From Pseudomonas sp. LP_7_YM (lineage in GTDB: Bacteria > Pseudomonadota > Gammaproteobacteria > Pseudomonadales > Pseudomonadaceae), in assembly GCF_004364435.1 (NCBI RefSeq), contig NZ_SOCT01000001.1:682001-746000 (forward strand): a stretch of 64,000 nt of DNA, given 5' to 3'. The stretch's first letter is position 1. Every line of letters begins with the position of its first letter. Both the position numbers and the translations under genes were made by a program. Shown here one piece after another: positions 1 to 9,147 of the stretch. Below the pieces are notes generated by a model, which saw nothing but the letters and a program-made list of their open reading frames with translations, did no database searches and was not told where the DNA came from.

Positions 1-53
1 GTCTCGGCCACGAGCTGGCCTACGGCTGGTCGAGCGGAATGAATGCGCTATGA
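1..53 (+). CDS. C-terminal end of an upstream gene (partial)
   Basis: An open frame enters the window and ends in TGA at 51-53, overlapping the ATG of the response-regulator gene at 50 in an ATGA arrangement. The visible residues are LGHELAYGWSSGMNAL. The overlap implies translational coupling, so this is probably the partner of the receiver protein, for example a kinase or other signalling protein. Too little is visible to name a family. Confidence 0.5.
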   Translation, partial: LGHELAYGWSSGMNAL

Positions 54-418
54 CCACGATTCTGATCGTCGACGACGAATACCTGATCGCCGACATATTG
101 AGTTTCGCGCTTGAGGACGAGGGCTATATGACCGTGACCGCAGGCAGCGGTCAAAGGGCGCTGAGCATCCTTGAGCGCGAGCAGCCGCAACTGATCATCA
201 CCGATTACATGATGCCGGGTATGAACGGCATCGAGTTTGCCGAAGCGGTGCGTGCGCACAGGCTGATGCACTCTGTCCCGCTGGTGCTGATGAGCGGTGC
301 CCAAGCGCATCTGGGCATGGAACGTCCCGATCTGTTCGTGGAGGTGTTCGATAAGCCGTTCGACATCTATGCGTTGGTGTCCAGGGTCAAGTTCCTGCTT
401 CAAAGCGAAGAAATTTGA
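50..418 (+). CDS. Single-domain response regulator (CheY-like receiver)
   Basis: This 122-residue protein is a receiver domain with no output domain. Landmarks are the acidic pair D8/D9, phospho-acceptor D52 (IITDYMMPGMNG), S82 and K102 (DKPFD), all conserved in the family. It would pass phosphate or act by protein contact in the cytoplasm. The start overlaps the stop of the upstream frame, so it is the last gene of a two-component operon. Its partner lies outside the window. Confidence 0.9.
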   Translation: MTTILIVDDEYLIADILSFALEDEGYMTVTAGSGQRALSILEREQPQLIITDYMMPGMNGIEFAEAVRAHRLMHSVPLVLMSGAQAHLGMERPDLFVEVFDKPFDIYALVSRVKFLLQSEEI

Positions 419-433
419 ACCGACGTCCCGGCT

Positions 434-1999
434 TCAACGGCTGAAACGCTCGGCCAGACTGTGAAGATACTGTGCCATCTCCTCAAGCTCGCGGCTGATG
501 CTCGACCCTTGCTGTGCCTGACCTGCGCTTTGATCGCACAGTTGGGCGATCCGGTTGATCTGCTGGTTGATGTTTTCCGCAACATGGGTCTGCTGTTCCG
601 AAGCGCTAGCCATCTGCTGACTCATGCCGGTGATCTGCGAGACCGCCTGGCTGATACCGTTCAACGCCTGTTGCACTGCCTCGACGCTGGCCACGCTTTC
701 CTGCGACATCGCCTGTCCGTGCGTGGCAGTGGTGACCGCAAGGCTTGCGCCTTCACGTAACTTGCCGATGATGCCCTGAATCTGCTCGGTGGACGTTTGC
801 GTGCGCGATGCCAGTGTGCGCACCTCATCGGCCACCACCGCAAAACCACGACCCTGTTCACCAGCACGTGCCGCCTCGATTGCGGCGTTAAGCGCCAGAA
901 GATTGGTTTGCCGGGCAATGGCGTCAATCACTTCCACCACACTGCCAATGGATTGTGTAGCGCTGGCGAGTTCGCCCACCGCCTGACCGATTGCCGATAC
1001 GGAATCGGCCATGTGCCGAATCGCCAATAAGCTTTCGTCTGCCAGATCCCGGCCCTGTTGTGCCAGGGTCTCTGCCTGGAGCGCGGCGTGGGCGGTGTTC
1101 TGAACGTTGTGGGTGACCTCCTGGATCGTCGCTGCCATCTGGTTGATCGCAGTCGCAGACTGGTCGGTTTCGTCACGTTGCTGGTCAAGCGCTTTAGCCT
1201 GCAACAACGACAGGCTGGCAGATTGCGCGGCCCGCAATTTGACGCCCTCGCCGGCATCCGCCAGACGTGTAAGCGCGGTCTGCAGACGTGCTTCCTCGCT
1301 GAGCAACGCCAGATCAAGCTGCGCCTGCGGACCACGGTTATTGCTATAGGTCAGCGCGATGAGCGGGTCGCTAAAGGCTTTGGGATGGTCAGTAAGCAGG
1401 GCTTTGAGCGTCTGATTCTGGCGCCATTGCAGCATGGCGCTGAGGGCGGCCAGGGTCAGCAGCATCACCACCAGCCCCGCATGATTGGAGAGCAGGTAGT
1501 TGCATAGTCCCAGCACGATGGCAGCGCTGATCAACGGCAGTTGTTGCCGCAGGTGGTAGCACGCGGTACTGAACGCCGATACGGGGGACTGGCCCGCTCG
1601 CAGCCTGGCGTACAAGGCCTCTGCCCGATGGACCTGGTCGCGAGCGGGAAGGGAACGCACGGATTCAAATCCAGCGATTTTGCCCTGTTCATAAATGGGC
1701 GTGACATAGGCGCTGACCCAGTAAAAATCGCCATTGTTGCTGCGATTCTTGACCACACCCATCCAAGGCTTGCCTTGCTTGATGGTTTTCCACATATGGG
1801 CGAAAACCGAGGGCGGCATGTCCGGATGGCGAACGAGGTTGTGCGGCTGACCGATCAACTCTTCGCGAGTAAAACCGCTGAGGGAGACGAAGGCATCGTT
1901 GCAGTAAGTGATGCGGCTGTTGAGATCGGTGGTCGAGATCAGCCGCTCATGGGTGGCGAAGGTTCGTTCGTGCGGGGTAATCGGCATATTCAAACGCAT
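434..1999 (-). CDS. aer: Aer-like PAS methyl-accepting chemotaxis receptor
   Basis: This 521-residue chemoreceptor has an N-terminal PAS domain (about 10-120, with [18 protein letters not shown] and the [11 protein letters not shown] segment), two adjoining hydrophobic segments near 160-205, and a C-terminal signalling domain. The conserved hairpin reads [20 protein letters not shown]. There is no periplasmic sensing domain, which fits the energy/redox-taxis receptor Aer, whose PAS domain binds FAD. It would signal through CheA/CheW. It converges on the response-regulator gene. The symbol is by architecture; several Aer paralogues are common in Pseudomonas. Confidence 0.85.
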   Translation of the reverse strand: MRLNMPITPHERTFATHERLISTTDLNSRITYCNDAFVSLSGFTREELIGQPHNLVRHPDMPPSVFAHMWKTIKQGKPWMGVVKNRSNNGDFYWVSAYVTPIYEQGKIAGFESVRSLPARDQVHRAEALYARLRAGQSPVSAFSTACYHLRQQLPLISAAIVLGLCNYLLSNHAGLVVMLLTLAALSAMLQWRQNQTLKALLTDHPKAFSDPLIALTYSNNRGPQAQLDLALLSEEARLQTALTRLADAGEGVKLRAAQSASLSLLQAKALDQQRDETDQSATAINQMAATIQEVTHNVQNTAHAALQAETLAQQGRDLADESLLAIRHMADSVSAIGQAVGELASATQSIGSVVEVIDAIARQTNLLALNAAIEAARAGEQGRGFAVVADEVRTLASRTQTSTEQIQGIIGKLREGASLAVTTATHGQAMSQESVASVEAVQQALNGISQAVSQITGMSQQMASASEQQTHVAENINQQINRIAQLCDQSAGQAQQGSSISRELEEMAQYLHSLAERFSR

Positions 2000-2135
2000 A
2001 GGACCGCCTCATCCGTGACTCTGCTGGGACTTATGTATCTGCCGGTAGATCTAGCACAACAGTGCAGCAGGACGAACGGTCCTCCCCCGGTAATGGGAAT
2101 TGCCTCCCATACCGGGCGATGCATAAGTGTTACCG

Positions 2136-2375
2136 TCAGTTGCCGTCGGCGACCTTGCGCTCGATTTCAGCCGACTTGCGGTTCAACTCTTCGGCCTCCT
2201 GCTCCTTGGTGCGAATGGAAGTGGGTGTAATCACTTCATCGACAGCGCGAGTGTTGTCGTCGCGGTCCTCGAGATCACGTTGCACCACGTTGACCGGCTT
2301 ACCGGCAGCGTCGGTGGGCGGAGCGTTGAAAGGGCGGGTGGACGAGTTGGGGGCATTGCGGTTCTCGTTACTCAT
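2136..2375 (-). CDS. Small hydrophilic hypothetical protein
   Basis: A 79-residue, highly charged and probably disordered protein beginning MSNENRNAPNSS. The chosen ATG is preceded by GAGGAAATCGAA, a good ribosome-binding site; upstream in-frame codons lack one. It is rich in N, P, D, E and R, with no signal peptide or membrane segment. I do not recognise a function. It lies upstream of the chemoreceptor gene on the same strand, about 137 bases away. Confidence 0.6.
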   Translation of the reverse strand: MSNENRNAPNSSTRPFNAPPTDAAGKPVNVVQRDLEDRDDNTRAVDEVITPTSIRTKEQEAEELNRKSAEIERKVADGN

Positions 2376-2471
2376 TTCGATTTCCTCGGATGACGTGTTC
2401 GTTGGATAGCCACACGCCGGGCGAGTTCGAGGAATTTGCATGCTCGCATCAACGGTCCTGAATGACGGGCA

Positions 2472-2576
2472 TAAAAAAGCCCGCTGGGGAAGACGGGCTT
2501 AAAGAGGATCAAAAGGAGTAGGTGCAGACTGAACCCCCTGGCGTGAACATTTCGTGAAAACCATTTGGTGACTGAT
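2472..2576 (-). ncRNA. Candidate small RNA ending in an intrinsic terminator
   Basis: The 402-base gap 2376-2777 has no convincing gene, yet contains a terminator that works only on the minus strand (hairpin 2477-2500 followed by a U-run). No minus-strand gene lies upstream of it, so a short independent transcript is implied. A TATAAA-like -10 (complement of 2582-2587) with a weak -35 further upstream would give about 100 nt. The putative transcript has a small hairpin (ACCA/TGGT) and a pyrimidine-rich CUCCUUUU stretch before the terminator. The family is not recognised and the start is a guess. Confidence 0.35.
2477..2500 (-). terminator. Rho-independent terminator, minus strand
   Basis: Perfect 7-bp inverted repeat AAGCCCG/CGGGCTT with a 10-base loop. 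On the minus strand it is followed by a run of T; on the plus strand there is no T-run. Confidence 0.7.
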
Positions 2577-2777
2577 TCCTGTTTATAAAATGGCGACGAA
2601 CGGTCACTTTTAAGCTTTTTTATATGTCTTGGATATGTCCTGGCGTTGGCTAGGTGAGGGCGCTCAAACGTGGTCTAATCACCGCCACTTAACAGGGGAG
2701 CGGCCAACGACGAGCGTGCAATAACTGGCGTCTGCGGCACGTTCCCCGCCACCCTCAGGTTTTTTCAAAGGGCTGTC

Positions 2778-3326
2778 ATGGATACGGGGTCACGACTCAA
2801 GTTGGTGCGGGAAAGCTACAAGATGTCCCAGCGAGAACTGGCCAGACGCAGCGGTGTTGCCAATGGCACGATCTCCTTGATCGAGTTGAACCGTGTGAGC
2901 CCCTCGGTCAGTTCGCTGAAAAAACTGCTTGAAGGCTTCCCCATGACGCTGGCGGACTTCTTCTCGTTCGACCAGCCACCCCAGGAACAGCGCTACGTAT
3001 TCCGCGCCGGCGATCAACCGAATCTAGGCTGCGCAGGGCTGCGTCTGTTGTTAATTGGCGCCTCGGTGCCCGGTCGGCAGATGCGCATGTTGCGCGAGCA
3101 ATACGCGCCCGGTGCCAGTTCCGGCGACGAACCCATCGTCCATGCCCAGGGCGAGGAGTGCGGGCTGGTCACGCGGGGCACCGTCGAACTGATGGTCGAC
3201 GGGCAGATCAGCATCCTGAATGCGGGCGACGGCTACTACTTCCCGACTACGCTGCCCCACCGTTTTCGCAATATCGGGCAGGATGAGGCCGAGATCATCA
3301 GCGCCAACGCGCCTGCCAATTTTTAG
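2778..3326 (+). CDS. XRE/cupin transcriptional regulator, PuuR type
   Basis: A 182-residue regulator with an N-terminal helix-turn-helix (about 6-60; MSQRELARRSGVANGTISLIE) and a C-terminal cupin barrel (about 105-180). This is the layout of PuuR/PauR-type polyamine and amine repressors, which bind an effector in the cupin. No polyamine catabolic gene is adjacent, so the target is unknown. It faces the convergent transsulfuration operon, and the terminator between them serves that operon. Confidence 0.85.
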   Translation: MDTGSRLKLVRESYKMSQRELARRSGVANGTISLIELNRVSPSVSSLKKLLEGFPMTLADFFSFDQPPQEQRYVFRAGDQPNLGCAGLRLLLIGASVPGRQMRMLREQYAPGASSGDEPIVHAQGEECGLVTRGTVELMVDGQISILNAGDGYYFPTTLPHRFRNIGQDEAEIISANAPANF

Positions 3327-3395
3327 GAAGCCCAACGCAGCGTCGTAGACGACAGCCGCATCGCGAGGGTTGCCTGTAAACCCGCGCCCATAAAA

Positions 3396-3433
3396 AAGCC
3401 GCCAACCCGTTATCTCGGACGGTTTGGCGGCTT
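3396..3433 (-). terminator. Terminator of the transsulfuration operon
   Basis: Inverted repeat of 14 bp with one mismatch (arms AAGCCGCCAACCCG and CGGTTTGGCGGCTT, loop of 10). On the minus strand it is followed by a T-run. It sits 140 bases downstream of the cystathionine gamma-lyase stop. Confidence 0.8.
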
Positions 3434-3572
3434 GAAGGACATCCATCAAATCGGCGGATTTGACGGTTAAAACGTTAGCAAGCTATCTAAGTTTTCACCA
3501 CTCGGCATTTGGCAAAGCTCTGTTACCGAAGCCGCAACAATGTCCCTACTGCTTGTGATGTCAAAAGCTTGA

Positions 3573-4751
3573 TCAGATGGCGTTCAGCGCTTGCGCCAGA
3601 TCCGCTCGCAGATCCTCGATGTCCTCCACTCCAACCGACAGCCGGATCAATGAATCGCCGATGCCCAGTTTCGTCCGATTTTCGGCTGGGATGCTGGCGT
3701 GAGTCATGATGGCCGGGTGCTCGATCAGGCTTTCGACGCCGCCGAGGCTTTCAGCAAGGGCGAAGATTTCCACCTGTTCCAGAAAGCGCCGCGCGCCCGC
3801 CAGATCGGTGCTCAGATCCAACGAGATCATGCCGCCGAAACCGCGCATTTGCCGGCAGGCCAGCCCGTGTTGAGGGTGGGAGGGCAGACCGGGGTAATAA
3901 ACCCGCGCAACTTGCGGTTGGCGTTCCAGCCACTGCGCCAGTTCCAGGGCATTGCTGCTGTGACGTTCCATTCGCAGTGCCAGGGTTTTCACCCCGCGCA
4001 GGGTCAGGAAGGCGTCGAAGGGGCCTGCGATGGCACCCACCGAGTTCTGCAGGAAACCCAGACGCTGGGCCAGTTCGGCATTGTCGCCGACCACAGCAAT
4101 GCCGCCGATGACGTCGGAATGGCCGTTCAGGTATTTGGTGGTCGAATGCACGACGATGTCGAACCCCAGGCTCAGCGGGTTCTGGATCCACGGGCTGGCA
4201 AAGGTGTTGTCGGCCACGCAGATAATGCCTCGGTCACGGCAGATGCGAGCGATGGCTGCCAGATCGGTCAGGCGCAGCAGCGGGTTGCTCGGGGTCTCGA
4301 CCCAGATCATCCGCGTATCGTCCTCAAGCGCGGCTTCGAAGGCCGACAGGTCGGTCATGTCGACGAAGCTGAAGCGGTGTCCGGCGCTGCGTTTGCGGAC
4401 CTTGTCGAACAGGCGAAAGGTGCCGCCGTAGAGATCATCGCCCGACAGGATGTGCGAGCCAGCATCGAGCAGTTCGAGCACCGACGAAATCGCCGCCAGC
4501 CCCGAGGCGAATGCAAATGCCTGGGTGCCGGCTTCCAGATCGGCCACGCAACGCTCCAGGGCAAAGCGCGTCGGGTTGTGCGAGCGTCCGTAATCCAGCC
4601 CCTTATGCACGCCGGGACTCTCCTGCAGGTAGGTGGAGTTGGCGTAGATCGGTGGCATCAATGCGCCGGTGGTGGGGTCCGGCGTTTGCCCGGCATGAAT
4701 CACGCGGGTGGCAAAGGCGTGGGACGGTTGATTGTCATCGTGCTGACTCAT
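3573..4751 (-). CDS. Cystathionine gamma-lyase / gamma-synthase family enzyme
   Basis: A 392-residue PLP enzyme of the Cys/Met metabolism family. It contains the YGRSHNPTR segment, the phosphate-binding SGLAA region, D181 (VADNTFASP) and the PLP lysine K206 in STTKYLNGHSD. The ATG overlaps the stop of the cystathionine beta-synthase gene by 4 bases. This pairing points to the lyase direction: cystathionine to cysteine, 2-oxobutyrate and ammonia in reverse transsulfuration. Sequence alone does not separate lyase from gamma-synthase; the call rests on the neighbour. Confidence 0.85.
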   Translation of the reverse strand: MSQHDDNQPSHAFATRVIHAGQTPDPTTGALMPPIYANSTYLQESPGVHKGLDYGRSHNPTRFALERCVADLEAGTQAFAFASGLAAISSVLELLDAGSHILSGDDLYGGTFRLFDKVRKRSAGHRFSFVDMTDLSAFEAALEDDTRMIWVETPSNPLLRLTDLAAIARICRDRGIICVADNTFASPWIQNPLSLGFDIVVHSTTKYLNGHSDVIGGIAVVGDNAELAQRLGFLQNSVGAIAGPFDAFLTLRGVKTLALRMERHSSNALELAQWLERQPQVARVYYPGLPSHPQHGLACRQMRGFGGMISLDLSTDLAGARRFLEQVEIFALAESLGGVESLIEHPAIMTHASIPAENRTKLGIGDSLIRLSVGVEDIEDLRADLAQALNAI

Positions 4752-6124
4752 GCAAGGGTTCTCCGCAAGTGGTTGAGCAGGTCGACGCGGGTAATCAGGC
4801 CGTGGAAGCCCGAGGCGTCTTTGATGATGGCGACATGGCCGCGATCCAGTTCTTCCTGAAGCCTGGCCAGCGGTGCGTCGGGCGGCAGGGTTTGCAGCTG
4901 GTTGGTCATGGCGCCGGCCACGGTGGTGCGAAAATGCGACGTGTCCTGATGAACGTCGAGCAGGATGTCGGATTCATCGATGACCCCCACCAGCTGTTTG
5001 CCATCCACCAGCACCGGCAGTTGCGAAACGTCTGCCAGGCGCATGCGCTGGAACGCGGTCAGCAGGGTGTCGTCCGGCCCGACGCTGATCACGCGCCCGT
5101 CCTCGAAACGCCGCGCGATCATATCCCGCAAGTCGCCGTAGCGAGTGCGCTGCATCAGGCCCTGATCGGTCATCCACTGGTCATTGTAAACCTTGGATAA
5201 ATAGCGCGTGCCGGTGTCGCAGACGAAGCTGACCACGCGTTTGGGCACGGTTTGTTCGCGGCAGTAACGCAGGGCCGCCGCCAGCAGTGTGCCCGTTGAT
5301 GAGCCGCCGAGTATGCCTTCGGCGCGCAGCAGATGGCGGGCGTGTTCAAAGCTGTCTTCATCGCTGATCGAGTAGGCCTGGCGTACGCTCGACAGGTCGG
5401 CGAAGGAGGGGATGAAGTCTTCGCCGATGCCTTCAACCGCCCAGGCACCGGGCGTGGGCAGCGTGCGGGTGCGGCTGTATTGAGCAACCACTGAACCGAT
5501 CGGATCGGCCAGCACCATTTCCAGCTCCGGTTGTACACGCTTGAAGAAGCGCGTCAGGCCGGTCAGGGTGCCTGCCGAGCCAACGCCGACCACAATGGCG
5601 TCCAGATCATGCTGGGTCTGTGCCCATATCTCAGGGGCGGTGCTGCTTTCGTGGGCCAGCGGATTGGCGGGGTTATTGAACTGGTCGGCGAAAAAGGCGT
5701 CGGGGATTTCGTCGGACAGCCGCGCAGCCACATCCTGGTAGTACTCGGGGTGGCCCTTGCCGACATCCGAGCGGGTGATATGCACCTCTGCGCCCATGGC
5801 TTTGAGGTGCAGGACCTTCTCGGTGGACATCTTGTCCGGCACCACCAGCACCACGCGATAGCCTTTGGCGCGACCCACCAGCGCCAGGCCCAGGCCGGTA
5901 TTACCAGCGGTGGCCTCGACGATGGTGCCACCGGGACGCAGACGTCCGTCGCGTTCGGCGGCATCAATCATCGCCAGGCCGACCCGATCCTTGATCGAGC
6001 CGCCGGGGTTCTGTGATTCGAGTTTCAGGAAGAGGGTGCACAGACCGGTATCGATGCGACTGACGCGCACCAACGGGGTGTTGCCGATCAGTTCAAGTAC
6101 TGCAGGGCGGGAATCAGCTGACAT
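4748..6124 (-). CDS. Cystathionine beta-synthase
   Basis: A 458-residue fold-type II PLP enzyme joining serine and homocysteine to cystathionine. PLP lysine K45 lies in GGSIKDRVGLAMI, the substrate loop is EATAGNTGLGLAL, and the GVGSAGTLTGL segment binds cofactor phosphate. A C-terminal pair of CBS regulatory domains occupies about 335-458; cysteine synthases of the CysK/CysM type usually lack these. It is first gene of a two-gene operon with the lyase. Together they turn methionine-derived homocysteine into cysteine. Confidence 0.9.
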   Translation of the reverse strand: MSADSRPAVLELIGNTPLVRVSRIDTGLCTLFLKLESQNPGGSIKDRVGLAMIDAAERDGRLRPGGTIVEATAGNTGLGLALVGRAKGYRVVLVVPDKMSTEKVLHLKAMGAEVHITRSDVGKGHPEYYQDVAARLSDEIPDAFFADQFNNPANPLAHESSTAPEIWAQTQHDLDAIVVGVGSAGTLTGLTRFFKRVQPELEMVLADPIGSVVAQYSRTRTLPTPGAWAVEGIGEDFIPSFADLSSVRQAYSISDEDSFEHARHLLRAEGILGGSSTGTLLAAALRYCREQTVPKRVVSFVCDTGTRYLSKVYNDQWMTDQGLMQRTRYGDLRDMIARRFEDGRVISVGPDDTLLTAFQRMRLADVSQLPVLVDGKQLVGVIDESDILLDVHQDTSHFRTTVAGAMTNQLQTLPPDAPLARLQEELDRGHVAIIKDASGFHGLITRVDLLNHLRRTLA

Positions 6125-6294
6125 GTCATATCCTCACGTGGACAACACATAAGGGGGTGGACAGCGGAGTGCCGGATTCGTGCACTGATTTGAGGCGTGC
6201 GTGGAGGAGGAATCCGGCGGGGGATTTTTTGCGCGGCGCGGCGGCCCTGTGGCATCGAGCATTGACCCGGACGGGAGGGGCTGAACGTCCGATT

Positions 6295-6317
6295 TCGCGA
6301 GCAAGCTCACTCCCACA
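6295..6317. repeat. REP-like element fragment
   Basis: TCGCGAGCAAGCTCACTCCC followed by ACA is the complement of the TGTGGGAGTGAGCTTGCTCGCGA form that is abundant between Pseudomonas genes. It is a single copy in the 245-base gap between the cystathionine beta-synthase start and the porin stop. The short frames that cross it are not genes. Confidence 0.6.
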
Positions 6318-6369
6318 GAACCGTATGGAGTGGGTGTCTGCCACAGGCAATCAGGCAGACGGCCAAGCC

Positions 6370-7725
6370 TTAGAACACCGATTGAACCTGCAATCCCACG
6401 ACCAGCGCGTTATCCACCTGACGCACGCCGTTCGGGTTTTTGATGTACTGCAGGTTGGGCATCACGTTGAGCCATTTCGTCGCCTGAATGCCATAGTTCA
6501 ACTCGGCGGCGTACATGGAGTGCTGCTCAGGCAAGTAGCCGGCGTCTTCATAGCTCAGGTCATTGACGCTGTTGGAGGTGCGGGCGTTGCGCAAAAACAG
6601 GGAGCTGGCGTGGACGCGTGCGATGCCAAGGCCCAGCGTATCGGTCGGGCGGGCGTCGAACGGACCTTTATAGACCAGGCTGACTTTCTGATAACTGTCC
6701 ACGACGGTGGTTGCCCGGTCCTGAAACGTGGCGCTGGCGGTCATGGTCAGGCCGCGGGAAGCATCGCCGTTCACCGACGTCAGTTGCTGTTTACCCACGA
6801 CCCAGAAACCGTGGCGGCTGTCATCGCTGCGGTAGTCGTTGCCGGTGATCGCGGCCGCACGATTGTTTTCGTCCTTGTAGACGTCGGTGCCATTGGCTGT
6901 GCTGTGGTAGTAGCCGATGCGGTATTCGCCTGGCAATTGCGTGACGGTGGGCCTCCACACCAACTCGACTGGAAACAGCGTACCGTGGGTACCTGCACCG
7001 TTGAGTTTGAAGCCGTTGTCGTTGTCCAGTCCCGACGGATTGACGTTGAACGCGCCGATCTGTGCATACAGCTCGTTGCCCAGGCGATAGCGAACGCGCA
7101 ACGCCCACTGACTGATCGGGCCGTTGTAGATGCTGTTGACGTAGTTCCCGGGCTGCGACCCGCAGAACGCCAGGCCCTGAAACGAGCAGTCTTCAACCGC
7201 AAAATCATCACTGACAGCCATGCGACCGGCCTTGATGTTCAATCGGTCGTCGAACCAGCCTTTGCTCAGCCACAATTCGCTGAGTCGGGTGACGCTGCCC
7301 CGGCCCTGGATTTCCTGGGTCGAGCCCATGCCGGTCGAGCGTGGATCGTTAATCTTGTCGTTGATGTTGTCGCCGTTGCGGTTGCTCAGCGAAAGACTGA
7401 AGGCGGCGTCGTTCCAGCCCACAAGCTTTTGCAGATCGATGTCTGCGCCCAGATTGAACTGGTCAGCGTAGCGGGTCACCCGGTCGTGCTTATACCCACC
7501 GCCGATGTTGGAAGCCGACTCGCCGGTATAACCCATCTTGATGTCGATCCCCTTGTTCAGCAGATCCGTGCGCGCGCCACCCCAGTCGCCGGTCATCCAG
7601 GCCGAATCCGTGGCGAAGGCGTCGGCAGCCCGGGCACCGAAGCTGTAACCGCAGGCAGCACCGATCGACAGCGCCATGGCCAGCGCTTGAGGCGCACGCC
7701 GTTGGCGCGAAAGCGTTCCTTTCAT
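6370..7725 (-). CDS. OprB-family carbohydrate-selective porin
   Basis: A 451-residue outer-membrane protein with a signal peptide (about 1-34, cleavage near GARAADA) and the family entry motif WMTGDWGGARTDLLNKGI. The rest is beta-barrel sequence ending in an aromatic residue (VQSVF). OprB proteins pass glucose and related sugars. It lies 66 bases downstream of the cytochrome c subunit on the same strand, so it probably supplies sugar to the periplasmic dehydrogenase encoded upstream. Substrate is inferred from this context. Confidence 0.85.
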   Translation of the reverse strand: MKGTLSRQRRAPQALAMALSIGAACGYSFGARAADAFATDSAWMTGDWGGARTDLLNKGIDIKMGYTGESASNIGGGYKHDRVTRYADQFNLGADIDLQKLVGWNDAAFSLSLSNRNGDNINDKINDPRSTGMGSTQEIQGRGSVTRLSELWLSKGWFDDRLNIKAGRMAVSDDFAVEDCSFQGLAFCGSQPGNYVNSIYNGPISQWALRVRYRLGNELYAQIGAFNVNPSGLDNDNGFKLNGAGTHGTLFPVELVWRPTVTQLPGEYRIGYYHSTANGTDVYKDENNRAAAITGNDYRSDDSRHGFWVVGKQQLTSVNGDASRGLTMTASATFQDRATTVVDSYQKVSLVYKGPFDARPTDTLGLGIARVHASSLFLRNARTSNSVNDLSYEDAGYLPEQHSMYAAELNYGIQATKWLNVMPNLQYIKNPNGVRQVDNALVVGLQVQSVF

Positions 7726-7791
7726 GCTCGTGTTCTCTTGCAGGGGGGAGTGGGCTGGCGGCGGGGTTGTTGACCCCGCGCCAGAGGGTAT

Positions 7792-9147
7792 TCAGCGAAC
7801 GGTGCCGTCGGCACTCATTTGCGCAGGCAGCTTGTGGTCCTTGCGCACCTGAGCGACTTGCGCGGCATCGACCGCCGGGGCTGCGTTGCCCCAGGTGTTG
7901 CGAATATAAGTCAGCACCGAGGCGACCTGCTGGTCGGACAATTTCCAGGCAAAGCTCGGCATGGCGCCGCTGGTCGGGTTGTCCTGCGTGACCGCGCCGC
8001 GGCCACCCTGCAATGCCGTCGTGATGAGGCTCTGCGGATTATCGGCCTGCACAGCCGGGTTGTTACCCAGACCCGCGGCGAGCTGATTGATCCCATTGCC
8101 ATCACTGTTGTGGCAGGCCGAGCAGTTGGCCGAGTAGACGTTGGCGCCCTGTTTCATGGCCTGCTGCGTGGCGGTCAAGGGTTGCGGTTTGGTCGCCTTC
8201 GAACCGGGCAGGCTCTGCAGGTAGTCGGCAATCGCGTACAGGTCCTGATCGGTCATGTGCTGCGTCGAGTTGGTGACCGCTTCAGCCATCGGGCCTGAGG
8301 CCACTGCGATGTCGTTGCTCCCGGTTTTCAGGTACTGGACGATCTGATCCGGGGTCCAGCCGCCGACGCCTGCGTAACGGTTGCTGGTGATTTCCGGTGC
8401 ATGCCAGCCCGCCAGATCGCCGCCTTGCAGAAAGCTGTCGCTTTTGTCGCCACCGAGGAAATTCTTCGCCGTGTGGCACGCCGCGCAATGACCCAGCCCC
8501 TGCACCAGGTAGGCGCCGCGATTGATGTCGGCATGGGCGTCGGCCACCGGTTTGAACGGAGTTTTGTCGAAGAACAGCAGGTTCCAGCCCATCATCATCA
8601 GGCGAATGTTGAAGGGAAAGGGCAGCTGATTGGATTCGACGGGGTTGTTCACCGCCGGCACGGTCTGCATGTAGGCCCACAGGTCATGCATGTCCTGATC
8701 GCTGACTTTCACGTAAGCGTTGTAGGGCATCGCCGGATACAGGTTTTCCCCATGACGGCCCTTGCCTTCGCGCACGGCGCGGGTGAATTGCTCTTCGGAC
8801 CAGTCGCCGATCCCGGTGCCCTTGTCCGAGGTGATGTTACTCGCCAGCAATTTGCCGAAAGGGGTCTCCAGCGCGTAGCCGCCGGCAAAGGGTTTACCCT
8901 GATGCGGATCGGTGTGGCACGCGGCGCAGTCGCCGGCAACGGCGACATAACGCCCCCGCGCCACGGCAGGGTCTTCCTGAGCCTGGGTGGCAGGGGCTTT
9001 GACGCCCTCGCTGTTACCGGTCTGCTGACCGGGCTGGACGATGCCGTCGGCGGCCTCTGCAACACCGTATGTGCCGTACCAGCCAATGGCGCCGCTCAGG
9101 GATACCAGCGCGACAGCGGCCAGGGTCTTGCGATGACGGGCGATCAT
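7792..9147 (-). CDS. Gluconate 2-dehydrogenase-type cytochrome c subunit
   Basis: A 451-residue membrane-anchored cytochrome with three CxxCH haem sites (CAACHTDPHQG, CAACHTAKNF, CSACHNSDGNG). This is the number seen in FAD-GADH complexes, where it passes electrons to ubiquinone. The start used is ATG at 9147, giving MIARHRKTLAAVALVSLSG, an export signal. It overlaps the flavoprotein stop by 4 bases (ATGA), which supports it over any upstream start. Confidence 0.9.
   Translation of the reverse strand: MIARHRKTLAAVALVSLSGAIGWYGTYGVAEAADGIVQPGQQTGNSEGVKAPATQAQEDPAVARGRYVAVAGDCAACHTDPHQGKPFAGGYALETPFGKLLASNITSDKGTGIGDWSEEQFTRAVREGKGRHGENLYPAMPYNAYVKVSDQDMHDLWAYMQTVPAVNNPVESNQLPFPFNIRLMMMGWNLLFFDKTPFKPVADAHADINRGAYLVQGLGHCAACHTAKNFLGGDKSDSFLQGGDLAGWHAPEITSNRYAGVGGWTPDQIVQYLKTGSNDIAVASGPMAEAVTNSTQHMTDQDLYAIADYLQSLPGSKATKPQPLTATQQAMKQGANVYSANCSACHNSDGNGINQLAAGLGNNPAVQADNPQSLITTALQGGRGAVTQDNPTSGAMPSFAWKLSDQQVASVLTYIRNTWGNAAPAVDAAQVAQVRKDHKLPAQMSADGTVR

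Noticed and set aside
3699..4859. 386-codon plus-strand frame opposite the cystathionine lyase
   Set aside because: Antisense shadow; the opposite strand holds the PLP enzyme with conserved lysine.
6126..6350. 74-codon minus-strand frame upstream of cystathionine beta-synthase
   Set aside because: It translates a REP-like sequence; no ribosome-binding site and no protein-like composition.
6157..7773. 538-codon plus-strand frame opposite the porin
   Set aside because: It mirrors the porin gene in high-GC antisense frame; the porin has signal peptide, family motifs and operon context.
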